From: Candidatus Gastranaerophilales bacterium
GTDB lineage: Bacteria; Cyanobacteriota; Vampirovibrionia; Gastranaerophilales; Gastranaerophilaceae
Reading direction: 5' to 3'
Assembly: GCA_944325315.1 (NCBI GenBank)
Contig: CALVAA010000005.1
Location: 1 to 64,000 of the forward strand
Length of the DNA: 64,000 nucleotides
Each line of letters begins with the position of its first letter. Position 1 is the first letter of the stretch. Both the position numbers and the translations under genes were made by a program. A model generated the notes under the pieces. That model did not search any database. It was not told the DNA's origin and saw only the letters and a list, made by a program, of their open reading frames with translations. Positions 9,155-18,807 of this stretch are shown here, piece by piece.

Positions 9155-10676
9155 AATTTCATTTATAATTCTTTGTCTTTTGTTAACTAATTTGTTTGCA
9201 TACGCTCAAGATGACAACAACACAAACAAAGACCTTGATAAAGGAAAAAGCATTTTTAAACGTGAAAAAACTAAAAAAATTAAAGTAAAACCAGAAAAAG
9301 CAAAAAAACAGTACAAAATTACAGATAAGGTCAAAAAAGAATACTCTATTCCGACAGATGTTTATATGAATGTCGGTGAAAAGAGCGACAAAACAGTTAA
9401 ACTTCAAGGCGGAATTTCAAAATCAGTCGAGCTTAATTTGGCTGATTGTCTTGAGCTTGCGCTTATTAATAATCCTAAAATTAAATCTGCTTATGCTAAA
9501 TCAGAAATTGCCAAATATCAAAAATGGGAAACACTATCCGGCTATACACCCAGTTTAGATTGGTCAACTTCAATTAATCATACAATGCCTGATTTAAGTA
9601 TGATAAGAAATATGAGAGCCAGTGCTTTTAATAAATATACACTTGGCCAAATAGGAATCAGGCAATTAGTATGGGACTTTGGCTATACACAAAACCAATA
9701 TACAATTGATAAAATAGCTTTTGAAAAATCGAAAACCGAAATAGATAAAACTGTAAATGAAGTGGTTTGTGCCGTAAAAGATGCTTATTATAATCTTTTA
9801 TTTGCTTTTGATAAGAAAAAAGTTGCACTTGAAACTTTAGAAAACTTTACGCAAACTTATCATCAGGCTCTTGCTTTTTGGGAAGTCGGGACTAAAACAA
9901 AAGTTGATGTTTTGTTTGCGCAAACAAACATGGAAGATGCGAGAGCTCAATTGATTTCAGCTCAAAATAATGTTGATATAGCTTATTCGCAATTGAACAA
10001 TGCAATAGGTTTGCCTTTTGTTGATCCTTATATGATTGATACTTCTTTAAAATATGAACCGGTTTCAATAACAATGAGGGAAGCTGTCGAAATTGCAAAT
10101 GAATCAAGACCGGATATTAAAGGCGCAATGCTTAGCGTGGATCAAGCTAACCAAGGAGTTAAACTTTCTTGGAAAACATTCATGCCTTCTTTAGAATTTC
10201 AGGCAAATTTTGCAAAAGGCGGAGTGGACAGTTGGACAGACAGAGATTGGTACAATTATGGCGGATTTTTGACTTTTCCTACAATTAATCCTGTTTTAAT
10301 CAGAAATCAGATTAAAGAGGCTAAATCTGCATATAGTCAGGTGCAGTACGATGCTAAGGCTCAAATAAACGATATTTATTATGAAATTCAGTCTGTTTAT
10401 ACAAGGCTAAAAGATGCTAAGGCAAGAATTCCTGTTTCAAAAACGGCAATGGAAAAAGCACAGGAAAATTTTGATTTAACTTCAGGCAGATATCGTGTGG
10501 GCTATGGCGATGCCATCGAGTTAAAAGATGCTCAGGTAGCTCTTTCTCAGGCAAAATTAAACTATTATCAGACAATTTATGATTATAACAGCGCAAGAGC
10601 GAATCTTGAAAAAGCCATAGGACAAACCCTAAAACCCGAAAGCTCTGAAGTTATTGACAATGCTCAAGATATTTAA
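9141..10676 (+). CDS. TolC-family outer-membrane channel of the RND pump
   Basis: Third part of the tripartite exporter: an outer-membrane beta barrel with a long periplasmic helical tunnel. I take the start at the ATG of [10 protein letters not shown] (511 residues) because a GGGGAGG site lies 3-9 bases before it and a signal peptide (to about AYAQ, residue 23) follows. Residues about 25-90 are a Lys-rich segment ([18 protein letters not shown]) absent from classical TolC. Two outer-membrane efflux domains follow, with repeats [18 protein letters not shown] and [17 protein letters not shown]. It ends one base before the convergent glmS stop, leaving no room for a terminator between. Confidence 0.93.
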   Translation: MKKTKISFIILCLLLTNLFAYAQDDNNTNKDLDKGKSIFKREKTKKIKVKPEKAKKQYKITDKVKKEYSIPTDVYMNVGEKSDKTVKLQGGISKSVELNLADCLELALINNPKIKSAYAKSEIAKYQKWETLSGYTPSLDWSTSINHTMPDLSMIRNMRASAFNKYTLGQIGIRQLVWDFGYTQNQYTIDKIAFEKSKTEIDKTVNEVVCAVKDAYYNLLFAFDKKKVALETLENFTQTYHQALAFWEVGTKTKVDVLFAQTNMEDARAQLISAQNNVDIAYSQLNNAIGLPFVDPYMIDTSLKYEPVSITMREAVEIANESRPDIKGAMLSVDQANQGVKLSWKTFMPSLEFQANFAKGGVDSWTDRDWYNYGGFLTFPTINPVLIRNQIKEAKSAYSQVQYDAKAQINDIYYEIQSVYTRLKDAKARIPVSKTAMEKAQENFDLTSGRYRVGYGDAIELKDAQVALSQAKLNYYQTIYDYNSARANLEKAIGQTLKPESSEVIDNAQDI

Positions 10677-12524
10677 CTATTCAACAGTTACTGATTTTGC
10701 AAGATTTCTTGGCTGGTCTACATCTTTTCCTAAGTATTCGGCGATATAGTATGCCAATAACTGCAATACAACAATATTAACAGCAGGGCTTAATGTATCC
10801 GATACTTTTGGAATCATAATTAAATCATCAAATAAATCTTTGTCTTTTGGAGCAATATAATCAGCAACTCCAATTAATCTTGCCTGCCTTGCTTTTGCTT
10901 CTTCGCAATTGGATAATACTTTATCGTATACTATTCCTGTGTTTAAAATTGCTAAAACAGGCATGTCGCTGTCAAGCATCGCAATAGGGCCATGTTTTAA
11001 TTCACCTGCGCCATATCCCGTTGCATTAATGTAGCTGATTTCTTTTAGTTTTAGCGCCCCTTCAAGGGCTGAAGGATAGTTTATTCCTCTTGCAATAAAA
11101 ATAAAATCTTTAAAGGAAGAATATTTTTTAGCTATTGTCTTAATGTTTTCCGTGTGTTCCAAAAGTTCTTCAATCTTATTCGGAAGTTTTATAAGTTCTT
11201 GTTTTAAATTAATTATTTCATCTTTATAACAAGAAATTTCTTTAGCTTCCCCTAAAAAGATTGCAAGCAGATAAAGACTTATAAGTTGGGCTATATATGA
11301 TTTTGTTGCCGCAACAGAAACTTCTATTCCTGCGTTTATTGCAAGGAGGCTATCGGCCAGTCTTGCCATGGTTGAATCTGTTCTGTTTGTGATTATTGCA
11401 ATATGCGAGTTGTTTTCTTTGACTTGTTTTATTGCGCTGATTGTATCCGCTGTTTCTCCAGATTGAGAAATGCCTATCACAAGAGTATTTTCATCTGCAA
11501 TTGTATCTCTGTAGATATATTCGCTTGAAGGTTCAACATCGGTTGGAATTTTTGCAAATTTTTCAATAATATATTTTCCGACTAAACCGGCATGCAGACT
11601 TGTTCCGCAGGCAATTATCTGAACTCTTTTTATTTTATTGATTTGTTCCTTTGTAAGTTTGAAATCTTCCAACACTATGGAATCTTTAGGACTTATAAGC
11701 TTTCCTGATAAGATATTTCTTATAACATCTCCTTGCTCGTGAATTTCTTTTAACATAAAGTGTTTATAGCCCATTTTAGAAATTGCAATAGCTTCAAAAG
11801 GAAGAAGCTCGATTTTATTAGAAATTAAAGAATCATTTTCATCGTAAATTTCAATGCTGTCTTTTTTAACAACGCCAACCTGATGATCGGAAAGATATAT
11901 TGCTTTTTTTGTATATTCAATAATGGCCGGAATATCAGAGGCTATAAAGTTTTCATTTTGCCCAACCCCGATAACCAAAGGAGCATTTCTTTTTGCGACA
12001 ACAATCCTATCGGGTTCTTTTTTATGTATAGCGCAAAAAGCAAAAGCGCCCTTGATTTTTTTAACGGCGTTTTGCATTGCTTTTAAGAGATTATTTGTTT
12101 TCCCGTACTCATTTGCAATTAAGTGAGCGGCAACTTCTGTATCGGTTTGGGATTTAAAAATACAGCCTTTGGCTAGTAATTCTTCTTTTAATTCTTGATA
12201 ATTTTCGATAATTCCGTTGTGAACAAGGGTTAAGTTTTTGCAATTACAAGTGTGGGGATGAGCGTTAATTGTTGTCGGAAGTCCGTGGGTTGCCCAGCGG
12301 ATATGACCTATTCCGATTTTAGATTTTTCACATACATCCTGTTTTGTTTTTAGAACTTCAATTAAATTGACGAGTTTGCCTTCGGCTTTATAAATATCAA
12401 TATCTTTTCCATGCATTAAAGCAATGCCTGCAGAATCATATCCTCTGTATTCTAAATGCGACAAACCGGATATTAAAATATCACTTGCCTTTTTATCCCC
12501 GATATAGCCTATTATTCCGCACAT
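10677..12524 (-). CDS. glmS: glutamine-fructose-6-phosphate aminotransferase (isomerizing)
   Basis: Makes glucosamine-6-phosphate from fructose-6-phosphate and glutamine, the entry to peptidoglycan and lipopolysaccharide amino sugars. The 615-residue length is normal. MCGIIGYIG supplies the catalytic Cys2 of the class II glutamine amidotransferase domain (residues 1 to about 235), and RWATHG follows. The isomerase half has two SIS domains with IACGTSLHAGLVGK and SQSGETADT, and the C-terminus ends NLAKSVTVE, the conserved tail that closes the active site. The short upstream region (about 100 bases) shows no recognisable glmS ribozyme. It is single, convergent with the efflux operon. Confidence 0.98.
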   Translation of the reverse strand: MCGIIGYIGDKKASDILISGLSHLEYRGYDSAGIALMHGKDIDIYKAEGKLVNLIEVLKTKQDVCEKSKIGIGHIRWATHGLPTTINAHPHTCNCKNLTLVHNGIIENYQELKEELLAKGCIFKSQTDTEVAAHLIANEYGKTNNLLKAMQNAVKKIKGAFAFCAIHKKEPDRIVVAKRNAPLVIGVGQNENFIASDIPAIIEYTKKAIYLSDHQVGVVKKDSIEIYDENDSLISNKIELLPFEAIAISKMGYKHFMLKEIHEQGDVIRNILSGKLISPKDSIVLEDFKLTKEQINKIKRVQIIACGTSLHAGLVGKYIIEKFAKIPTDVEPSSEYIYRDTIADENTLVIGISQSGETADTISAIKQVKENNSHIAIITNRTDSTMARLADSLLAINAGIEVSVAATKSYIAQLISLYLLAIFLGEAKEISCYKDEIINLKQELIKLPNKIEELLEHTENIKTIAKKYSSFKDFIFIARGINYPSALEGALKLKEISYINATGYGAGELKHGPIAMLDSDMPVLAILNTGIVYDKVLSNCEEAKARQARLIGVADYIAPKDKDLFDDLIMIPKVSDTLSPAVNIVVLQLLAYYIAEYLGKDVDQPRNLAKSVTVE

Positions 12525-12626
12525 AAATTTAGCTCCATTAAATATTATTTAGTAATTTTAATACGTAAATTTTTTTGTTGCAAATAAAGATTTTATAATT
12601 ATAAAAAATTTAAGGAGCAAAGATTA

Positions 12627-12938
12627 TTAAAGTTCGATTTCTTCCCAATCACCCATTGCTTTTAACTGTTTTTGCTTAATATTGTGCACCGTTGCATCTA
12701 CAAGCAAATCAAAAGTTTTAAAATCTTTAATTTTATGAGAGAATTCTTTTATTAAAGTATCCCTTACCATTTTTTCAAGCTTTTCGTTGTCTTTATTTAT
12801 ATCTTTTTCTTCGGGTATAAGATAATCGATATACCTTGATGCAATTTTACAATCTTGAAAATTAGCAAACATTGCCCATTTTAATTTTGGGCTTAGGTTT
12901 TTTAATTTTCTTACAATTTTGAAGTTTTTGAAATTCAT
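12627..12938 (-). CDS. hypothetical protein, 103 residues
   Basis: A small soluble protein rich in Lys, Asp and Glu, with no signal peptide, membrane segment or Cys cluster. It begins MNFKNFKIVRKLKNLSPKLK and has a predicted helical C-terminal half (KEFSHKIKDFKTFDLLVDAT). A GAGGT site 4 bases before the ATG supports the start. It is alone on the minus strand between glmS and the divergent ftsZ, sharing a 290-base intergenic region with the latter. I do not recognise the family and see nothing that fixes a function. Confidence 0.6.
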   Translation of the reverse strand: MNFKNFKIVRKLKNLSPKLKWAMFANFQDCKIASRYIDYLIPEEKDINKDNEKLEKMVRDTLIKEFSHKIKDFKTFDLLVDATVHNIKQKQLKAMGDWEEIEL

Positions 12939-13065
12939 TTTGACCTCGAATAGCTTTTTGTTTTTGTTGATTATTTAAAGTAAGGTGAAAAAATAAAATG
13001 TTAATCAAACAAAAATATGTTTACAAAAGTTTACTTAAATAAAATTATATAGTAATTTTTGCTTT

Positions 13066-13094
13066 TTGAAAAGGGTAAAAATAAATTTTATATA
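13066..13094 (+). promoter_or_regulatory. candidate sigma70-type promoter of ftsZ
   Basis: TTGAAA at 13066-13071 and TATATA at 13089-13094 are separated by 17 bases, upstream of ftsZ. Transcription from here would give a leader of about 130 bases. In AT-rich DNA such matches arise by chance, so this is a candidate only. Confidence 0.4.
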
Positions 13095-13161
13095 CTGTTT
13101 GTTTTAAGTTCTTTTATTTTAAATTTGAATTTATGTTAAATTTAGCGCATACTTGTAATAT

Positions 13162-13184
13162 AAGTTCTTTACATTAAAGAACTT
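13162..13184. repeat. inverted repeat in the ftsZ leader
   Basis: AAGTTCTTT, a 5-base loop (ACATT), then AAAGAACTT: a perfect 9-base inverted repeat 45 bases before the ftsZ start codon. A further copy of AAGTTCTTT lies about 55 bases upstream, near 13106. It could be an operator or an RNA hairpin; it lacks the T-run of a terminator. Confidence 0.5.
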
Positions 13185-13229
13185 TTAAAATATAGTTAAG
13201 AAAAGACAAAAAGTTATGAGGGCTAATAA

Positions 13230-14435
13230 GTGGATAAGTTCAAACTAGATAACTATGACAGACAACCTTCTGAGTATCCGAGATACTCATCTAATGCAAA
13301 TATTAAAGTAGTTGGCGTAGGCGGTGGCGGCGGAAATGCTGTTAACCGTATGATTGCATCGGGTTTGAGCGGTGTTGAATTTTGGGCAATGAATACGGAT
13401 GCTCAGGTTCTGGAGATGTCCAGCGCTCCAAGAAAAGTTCAGTTAGGTACAAAATTAACAAACGGCCTTGGCGCAGGCGGGAATCCTTCTGTTGGTGAAA
13501 AAGCAGCGGAAGAATCAAGAGAAGATATTACAGTTGCACTTGATAGCGCAGATATGGTTTTTGTTACAGCAGGCATGGGCGGCGGAACAGGAACAGGCGC
13601 TGCTCCGGTAGTTGCTAAAATTGCAAAAGAAATGGGAGCTTTGACCATTGGTGTTGTTACAAAACCTTTTAAATTTGAAGGTAAAAAAAGACTTGCACAA
13701 GCGCTTCAAGGTCTTGAAAAGTTAAAAGAAAATGTTGACGCTTTAATTGTTATCCCTAATGATAAATTAATGGAAGTTGTTGAAAGAAGGACAACATTTA
13801 AAGATGCTTTTTCAGTTGTAGATGAAGTTTTATTATGCGGTGTTCAAGGTATATCAGACATCATCCTTGTGGGTGGTTTGATTAACGTTGATTTTGCGGA
13901 TGTTAAAACAATCATGCAGTCTTCCGGTTCTGCTCTTATGGGTATTGGTAAATCATCAGGTGAAGGCAGGGCAATGGAAGCTGCTAAACTTGCAATTGAT
14001 TCTAAATTACTTGAAACATCAATCAACGGTGCTACAGGTATTATTATGAACGTAACAGGCGGCCCTGATATGACATTATTTGAAGTTAATGAAGCAGCAA
14101 ATGTTATCCATGATGCTGTTGCAGACGATGCAGATGTTATATTTGGTGCTGTTGTAGATGATAGAATCCAAGGTGAAATTCAAATTACAATTATTGCAAC
14201 AGGTTTTGAACTCAAAAATGGTGAAGTATCTGCTCCGGCTGCAGCTGATAACAAATTGTCCGCAGCAGGATTGTTCGGCGGTTTTTCTCCTTCGGCAATA
14301 GGTGGTAATTCTTCTGCATTCCCATTTACAATGCCTTCTAATTCGGATGACAGGCCAAGAGAACAATCAGCTCCTTCTCCTTCATCTAATTCATTAGATA
14401 TACCGGAGTTTTTAAATCCGAAAAACAGGTTATAA
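13230..14435 (+). CDS. ftsZ: cell division protein FtsZ
   Basis: Tubulin-like GTPase that forms the division ring. It has 401 residues. The GTP-binding tubulin signature [10 protein letters not shown] is at about residues 117-126, and the nucleotide-binding [17 protein letters not shown] is near the N-terminus. After the globular core (to about 335) comes a Ser/Pro/Ala-rich linker and a C-terminal tail [12 protein letters not shown], which matches the conserved peptide that binds FtsA/ZipA-type partners. The start is GTG, preceded by GAGGG with a 9-base spacer; no in-frame ATG is nearby. It stands alone, without ftsA or ftsQ, with a 290-base leader and a terminator right after it. Confidence 0.98.
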   Translation: MDKFKLDNYDRQPSEYPRYSSNANIKVVGVGGGGGNAVNRMIASGLSGVEFWAMNTDAQVLEMSSAPRKVQLGTKLTNGLGAGGNPSVGEKAAEESREDITVALDSADMVFVTAGMGGGTGTGAAPVVAKIAKEMGALTIGVVTKPFKFEGKKRLAQALQGLEKLKENVDALIVIPNDKLMEVVERRTTFKDAFSVVDEVLLCGVQGISDIILVGGLINVDFADVKTIMQSSGSALMGIGKSSGEGRAMEAAKLAIDSKLLETSINGATGIIMNVTGGPDMTLFEVNEAANVIHDAVADDADVIFGAVVDDRIQGEIQITIIATGFELKNGEVSAPAAADNKLSAAGLFGGFSPSAIGGNSSAFPFTMPSNSDDRPREQSAPSPSSNSLDIPEFLNPKNRL

Positions 14436-14465
14436 CAAATGCCGCCTCCGAGCGGTTTTTTTGTT
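14434..14465 (+). terminator. intrinsic terminator of ftsZ
   Basis: AACAAA, then CCGC, a 6-base loop, GCGG and a T-run that also pairs back with AACAAA (ending TTTGTT). It overlaps the ftsZ stop codon and fits a Rho-independent terminator. Confidence 0.8.
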
Positions 14466-14761
14466 ATTATATTCTTTTATACTGACATAGTATTTTAAAG
14501 AAGACAAAAGAGTGGATATAGATAAAATTAATTCCGTTTTTATGTTTTTTAGAAAAAAGAAGCTGCATATTGTAAAAGCATAAAGTAAACTTTGTGTTTT
14601 TTTGCGAATTTGTTAAGTTTTAAATCATATTTTATATAGACGGTTTTAGTTTGTCTTTTGTCTTAAAGACTTTTTAAAATTTGTGCTGATAGGAAAGATA
14701 AGGTATTAACATCGGATTGTTTTTTGAAAGTGCCGTGAGTTATAAATTATCGGAAATTATA
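14466..14761. other. 296-base stretch with no recognised feature
   Basis: This AT-rich stretch between the ftsZ terminator and the convergent acetyltransferase remnant has only very short frames (for example a 23-codon GTG frame near 14513). I see no RNA gene, repeat or clear promoter in it. Confidence 0.5.
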
Positions 14762-15300
14762 TTAAGGTTTGCCGGTTGCCCTTAAAAATTCTTTCGGGTA
14801 TTCAACCTTAGCATTAAGAATAGAATTTTTGCCGTTTGTAAGGTTTATAGCCATAAAATATTCTTTTAAAGTATCAAAAGGACATAAAATGTTAAATTCA
14901 CTTGCAGGTTTGTAACCGAAACGGGAATAGTATTCAGGATTTCCCAAAAGAATAGAGTATTCAAACCCCATCTTTTTTGCTATTTTATGTCCCGTTTTAA
15001 TTAATGAAGTTCCGATGCCTTGTTTTTGAAATTGCGCTAAAACAGCCAAAGGAGCTAATGCTAATTGCGTGGTTTTGCCTACTTTAACCTTGGTAAACAG
15101 TATAATCCGACTATTTTTTTATTAAATTCGGCAACCAAAGAAAGTTCAGGGATAAATGATTTGCTTTTTCTGAGTCTTTCAACAAGGTTGTGTTCGTCTT
15201 TATTAGAGTATTCTATGTTTTTAAAAGTCTCTTTTATTAAATTATAAACACTTATTCTATCTTTTTTTGTTTCCTGTCTTATTGTAATTGTTTTATTCAT
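14762..15300 (-). pseudogene. GNAT acetyltransferase gene broken by a one-base frameshift
   Basis: The first part (15300 to 15079) reads MNKTITIRQETKKDRISVYN and continues to NKKIVG, then goes out of frame and stops at LPRLK. Shifting by one base near 15101-15108 resumes an uninterrupted frame (ILFTKVKVGKTTQLALAPLA) that continues through FQKQGIGTSLIKTGHKIAKK, the acetyl-CoA binding loop, to the stop at 14762. The two parts together give a complete protein of about 178 residues of the YhbS-like N-acetyltransferase family. The shift is best explained by loss of a single base in GGATTATACTG. It could be a true pseudogene or a sequencing or assembly error. Both halves keep good coding quality, so any inactivation would be recent. 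Confidence 0.8.
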
Positions 15301-15409
15301 ATATAAATATTAATATTAAAACAATATGAAAATTAAGTCAAAATGACTATTAATTAACTTACTTATTGTTGTATAATACAAAAGTGTAGTAGCGCTTTTA
15401 GAGATAATT

Positions 15410-17578
15410 ATGAACAAAAAAATTATTGTTGCAACAAGTTTGTTTTTATTAACAACTTCTTTAGCCTTGGCAGATGTTTCTCAGCAAGATGTGCAAAGAT
15501 ACAGCGCTTATTATTCAAATGGGATGCAGTATCTTAAAAACGGACAGTATTCTTCAAGCATAAGTGAATTTAAAAAAGTCTTAAGGTTTTCTCCATATGA
15601 CGCTACAACACGTGAAGCTTTAGCCAATGCGTATATTGCAAGGGCAGAATATTACAGGCAAACAACAAAAGAATTAAAAAAAGCGTTGGATGATTATAAA
15701 AGCGCATATTTTTATTCAAAATACTGGCAAAATGATTCACAAAGTGCGCCTTTGACTCAGCTTGCCAATAACGCTCAAGGCGAGATAAATTCTATTGAAA
15801 GAAGGCTTCAAATTAAACAAGACCCTGCTTCAAGACTTCAAAATGCTAAAATATTAAAAGCAAAGGGTGAACTTGCTGCGGCAGGGTATGATTTTCAGGC
15901 CCTAAAAAATACCCAGTATAAAGAAATTGCTTATGAAAATCTTGGAAGCATCTATAAACACTTAAACAACGTAGCATCCGCTATGGACTATATGAAAAGT
16001 GCTATAGACATTAATCCTAAAAACCCTAAATTACATTTTCTTTATGGAGTTATGCTTGATGAAGCTAATAATTTTGAAGCAAGCATGGAACAATACAACC
16101 TTGCACTCCAATATGGAGATAAGAGCCCGGAATTATTAGAGATTTTAGAAAATAAATGGACTCAAAATATTGTAAATAATCCTTCTGATGCTCAAGGTTA
16201 TATTAATCTTGGAGCAATTTATCAAAAACAAGGCAATTTCGATGCTGCAAAAAGCCAGTATTTAAAAGCTTCCCAGATGGATAGTTCTGATGATACTGCC
16301 TTATACAATCTTGCTTCTTTGTATGTCCAACAAAAAAACTACCAAAGCGCTATAAATACTTACGATAAATTGTTAGCTAAAAAACCAAATAATATTGAAG
16401 TTTTAAATTATAAAGCATCGGCCCTAAAAGAATTAATGAGATATGACGAAGCTCTTAAACAATACGAAAAGATTTTAGCGCTTGAACCTAATAATAAAGA
16501 TGCTAAAATACAAAGCGAAGATATTATCCTAAATCATTTTTCCGGTCAAAAACTCCAAAACTATCTTGCTCAAAAAGCAAACAATAATCCAAAAAGCTAT
16601 GAAGCGCAATTTAACTACGCATTTGAACTTCACAAGAATAAAAATTATAGCAGCGCAATTCAATACTACCAGAAAGCCTTGAATTTAAACCCGGCTAAAG
16701 AAGAAGTATATTTAAATCTTGCCCAAATTTATTTAGAACAAAAGAATTTTAATAAAGCAAGCGAAATTTGCCAAAGGGGGCTATTGGTTTTGCCGGGAAA
16801 TCCTAAAATAAACCAGTATTTAGCGGATGCCAAAAATTATGCTTCTGCTTCCAAATTCGAACAAGCCACCAAACAGTATGAATTAAAACAGTATTCAAAG
16901 GCTCTTAGTTTGTATATGGAGATTCAACAAAAAACTCCCGAAGTCAATTTAGCCATTGCAAGCTGCTACAGCCAACTAAAAGATTATCAAAATGCAAACA
17001 AATACTATCTTGAAGTGTTATCGAAAGATCCTTCAAATATCGATGCTTTAATAAATAGTGCTTGGGCATATTACGCTATGAATGACTTTTTAAATGCGAA
17101 ATTAACCGCAAATAAAGTTTTAGCTTACGATAAAACAAACAAAGAAGCTAAAGACCTTTTAGATAATATTGAACAAGGGGAATACTCTAATTTATTGCAA
17201 GATGCTATTCAAAAATATGAGCAAGGTGACTATCAAAATGCTCTTAATCTTGTAAATAAAGTTATCGCCTCAAAATCGGATGATGAGTATGCAATTTACT
17301 ACAAGGGTTTAATATTTGATGAACTTAAAAAACCAAAAGATGCAATAAAGCAATATAAACTTTTAATTTCTAAAAATCCGTCTTTTGCAAGCGCATATTA
17401 CTCTTTGGCAGTTGATTTAGATGAAAGCGAGAATTATAATGAGGCGGTTTTAAATTATGAAAAGTTTCTTTCCATCAAGGCTTCCTTAAATGAAAAAGAT
17501 GAAATGACAACATTCAGCGAAAATAGACTATCTGAGCTTAAAAAGTATCTGGATGAAGTAAATGGAAGCAAAAAATAA
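15410..17578 (+). CDS. secreted or periplasmic tetratricopeptide-repeat protein
   Basis: A 722-residue protein with a clear signal peptide (MNKKIIVATSLFLLTTSLALA, cleavage near residue 21) followed by TPR units along nearly all its length. Good repeats include MQYLKNGQYSSSISEFKKVL, LGAIYQKQGNFDAAKSQYLK, ALKELMRYDEALKQYEKILA and SAIQYYQKALNLNPAKEEVY, about 14 or more in all. No catalytic domain is seen, so it is probably a scaffold at the cell envelope. A TATAAT hexamer lies at 15372-15377, about 30 bases before the start. Its last 17 bases overlap the dus gene, which suggests translational coupling. Confidence 0.88.
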   Translation: MNKKIIVATSLFLLTTSLALADVSQQDVQRYSAYYSNGMQYLKNGQYSSSISEFKKVLRFSPYDATTREALANAYIARAEYYRQTTKELKKALDDYKSAYFYSKYWQNDSQSAPLTQLANNAQGEINSIERRLQIKQDPASRLQNAKILKAKGELAAAGYDFQALKNTQYKEIAYENLGSIYKHLNNVASAMDYMKSAIDINPKNPKLHFLYGVMLDEANNFEASMEQYNLALQYGDKSPELLEILENKWTQNIVNNPSDAQGYINLGAIYQKQGNFDAAKSQYLKASQMDSSDDTALYNLASLYVQQKNYQSAINTYDKLLAKKPNNIEVLNYKASALKELMRYDEALKQYEKILALEPNNKDAKIQSEDIILNHFSGQKLQNYLAQKANNNPKSYEAQFNYAFELHKNKNYSSAIQYYQKALNLNPAKEEVYLNLAQIYLEQKNFNKASEICQRGLLVLPGNPKINQYLADAKNYASASKFEQATKQYELKQYSKALSLYMEIQQKTPEVNLAIASCYSQLKDYQNANKYYLEVLSKDPSNIDALINSAWAYYAMNDFLNAKLTANKVLAYDKTNKEAKDLLDNIEQGEYSNLLQDAIQKYEQGDYQNALNLVNKVIASKSDDEYAIYYKGLIFDELKKPKDAIKQYKLLISKNPSFASAYYSLAVDLDESENYNEAVLNYEKFLSIKASLNEKDEMTTFSENRLSELKKYLDEVNGSKK

Positions 17579-18542
17579 GAATATAAACATTGAAGATATA
17601 AAAGTAATACAAGCACCTCTGGCCGGAATATCAGATGTTGTATTTAGAAGTTTAATCAGAAAATATAATTCAAATTGTCTTATGACAACTGAAATGATAT
17701 CTTCTGAAATGCTATGCAATAACCCGAATCCAAGAATTATTGAATTTAACGATTTTGAATATCCGCTTGCTTTTCAGCTTGTCGGACACAAAGTTGATAA
17801 AATGACTAAAGCAGCCCAAATTCTTGAACCATTTGCGTCTATGATAGATATAAACTGCGGGTGTCCGGTTAAAAAAGTTATAGTTTCAGGGGATGGTTCT
17901 GCTATGATGAAAACGCCTGAACTTGCTTTTGACATAATTCAATCTATAAAACAGGCAACAAATCTGCCTGTTAGCGCAAAATTTCGTCTTGGCTGGACAA
18001 AAGATGAAGAAAATTTTATTGAGTTTGGAAAAACGCTTGAAAAAGCAGGAGTTTCATTTGTAACGCTTCATGCCAGAACTCGCTCTCAAATGTATGAAGG
18101 AAAGGCTGATTGGAAAAAAATTAAGCTTTTGGTTGATGAACTTAATATTCCGGTTTTTGCAAACGGAGATATCAAAACAATTAATGATGCTAAAAATTGC
18201 CTGGATTTAACAGGCGCTAAAGGTGTTTCAATAGGAAGAGGCATAATGGGCGATTTTACCTTGCCCTATAGAATTGAAAAATATATTCAGGATAAAATTA
18301 TAATCCCCGAGCCTGATTTTAATCTTAAAATAAATATGTTAAAAGAGCATTTAAGGCTTGAAGTTGAACATATGGGAGAAGCAAACGGTGTAAAATTTAT
18401 GAGAAAATTTTACAGCTATTATATCTCTTCTTTAAGAAACGCTTCAAAATATCGTTCAAGGTTAGTTTTAATGGAAAAAGAAGAAGAAATTTTGGAAGCA
18501 ATTGATGAAATATTATCTATACATAATAGAAACATTGGATGA
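17562..18542 (+). CDS. dus: tRNA-dihydrouridine synthase
   Basis: FMN-dependent enzyme that reduces specific uridines in tRNA to dihydrouridine. It has 326 residues with a TIM barrel and a helical C-terminal domain. Key segments are VIQAPLAGISDVVFR (FMN-binding start of the barrel), INCGCPVKKV with the catalytic Cys, FRLGWT, LHARTRSQMYEGKADW, and FANGDIKT before the phosphate-binding GVSIGRGIMG. It is closest in pattern to the DusB group. It overlaps the TPR gene by 17 bases and the GIY-YIG gene by 38 bases, so the three form a tight plus-strand run. Confidence 0.95.
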   Translation: MEAKNKNINIEDIKVIQAPLAGISDVVFRSLIRKYNSNCLMTTEMISSEMLCNNPNPRIIEFNDFEYPLAFQLVGHKVDKMTKAAQILEPFASMIDINCGCPVKKVIVSGDGSAMMKTPELAFDIIQSIKQATNLPVSAKFRLGWTKDEENFIEFGKTLEKAGVSFVTLHARTRSQMYEGKADWKKIKLLVDELNIPVFANGDIKTINDAKNCLDLTGAKGVSIGRGIMGDFTLPYRIEKYIQDKIIIPEPDFNLKINMLKEHLRLEVEHMGEANGVKFMRKFYSYYISSLRNASKYRSRLVLMEKEEEILEAIDEILSIHNRNIG

Positions 18543-18792
18543 TACTCTTTATTGCGGAACGACAAACGATGTATTTTTGCGTTTTGAGACCCACAAGAAA
18601 GGAAAAGGTGCAAAATATACAAAAGCCCATAAGCCTAAAAAACTTGTTTATGTAGATGTGTTTGATGATAAACCAAAAGCTTTAAGTGAGGAATATAGAA
18701 TCAAAAAAACCCTAAGCCGCAGTCAAAAGCTTGAATTAATTGAGAGAAACAAGGAAAAAACCGAAAAAATTATCGCAACTTTAAAATCTTAA
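18505..18792 (+). CDS. GIY-YIG domain protein (UPF0213/YhbQ-like)
   Basis: A 95-residue single-domain GIY-YIG nuclease-fold protein. The N-terminus MKYYLYIIETLDDTLYCGTT is the GIY-YIG core (YYLYII...YCGTT), followed by the conserved Arg (FLRFETHKKGKGAKYTKAH) and Glu (ALSEEYRIKKTLSR). I use the ATG at 18505; a TTG codon directly before it is also in frame. The first 38 bases lie inside the 3' end of dus, in another frame. Small proteins of this type are widespread; some have nuclease activity on DNA, but the cellular role is mostly unsettled. Confidence 0.9.
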   Translation: MKYYLYIIETLDDTLYCGTTNDVFLRFETHKKGKGAKYTKAHKPKKLVYVDVFDDKPKALSEEYRIKKTLSRSQKLELIERNKEKTEKIIATLKS

Positions 18793-18807
18793 TGATATAA
18801 TTTTTTT

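Noticed and set aside
12525-12626. glmS ribozyme upstream of glmS
   Set aside because: The gene begins within about 100 AT-rich bases of its neighbour, and I found no GC-rich conserved ribozyme core. The downstream gene is a separate unit.
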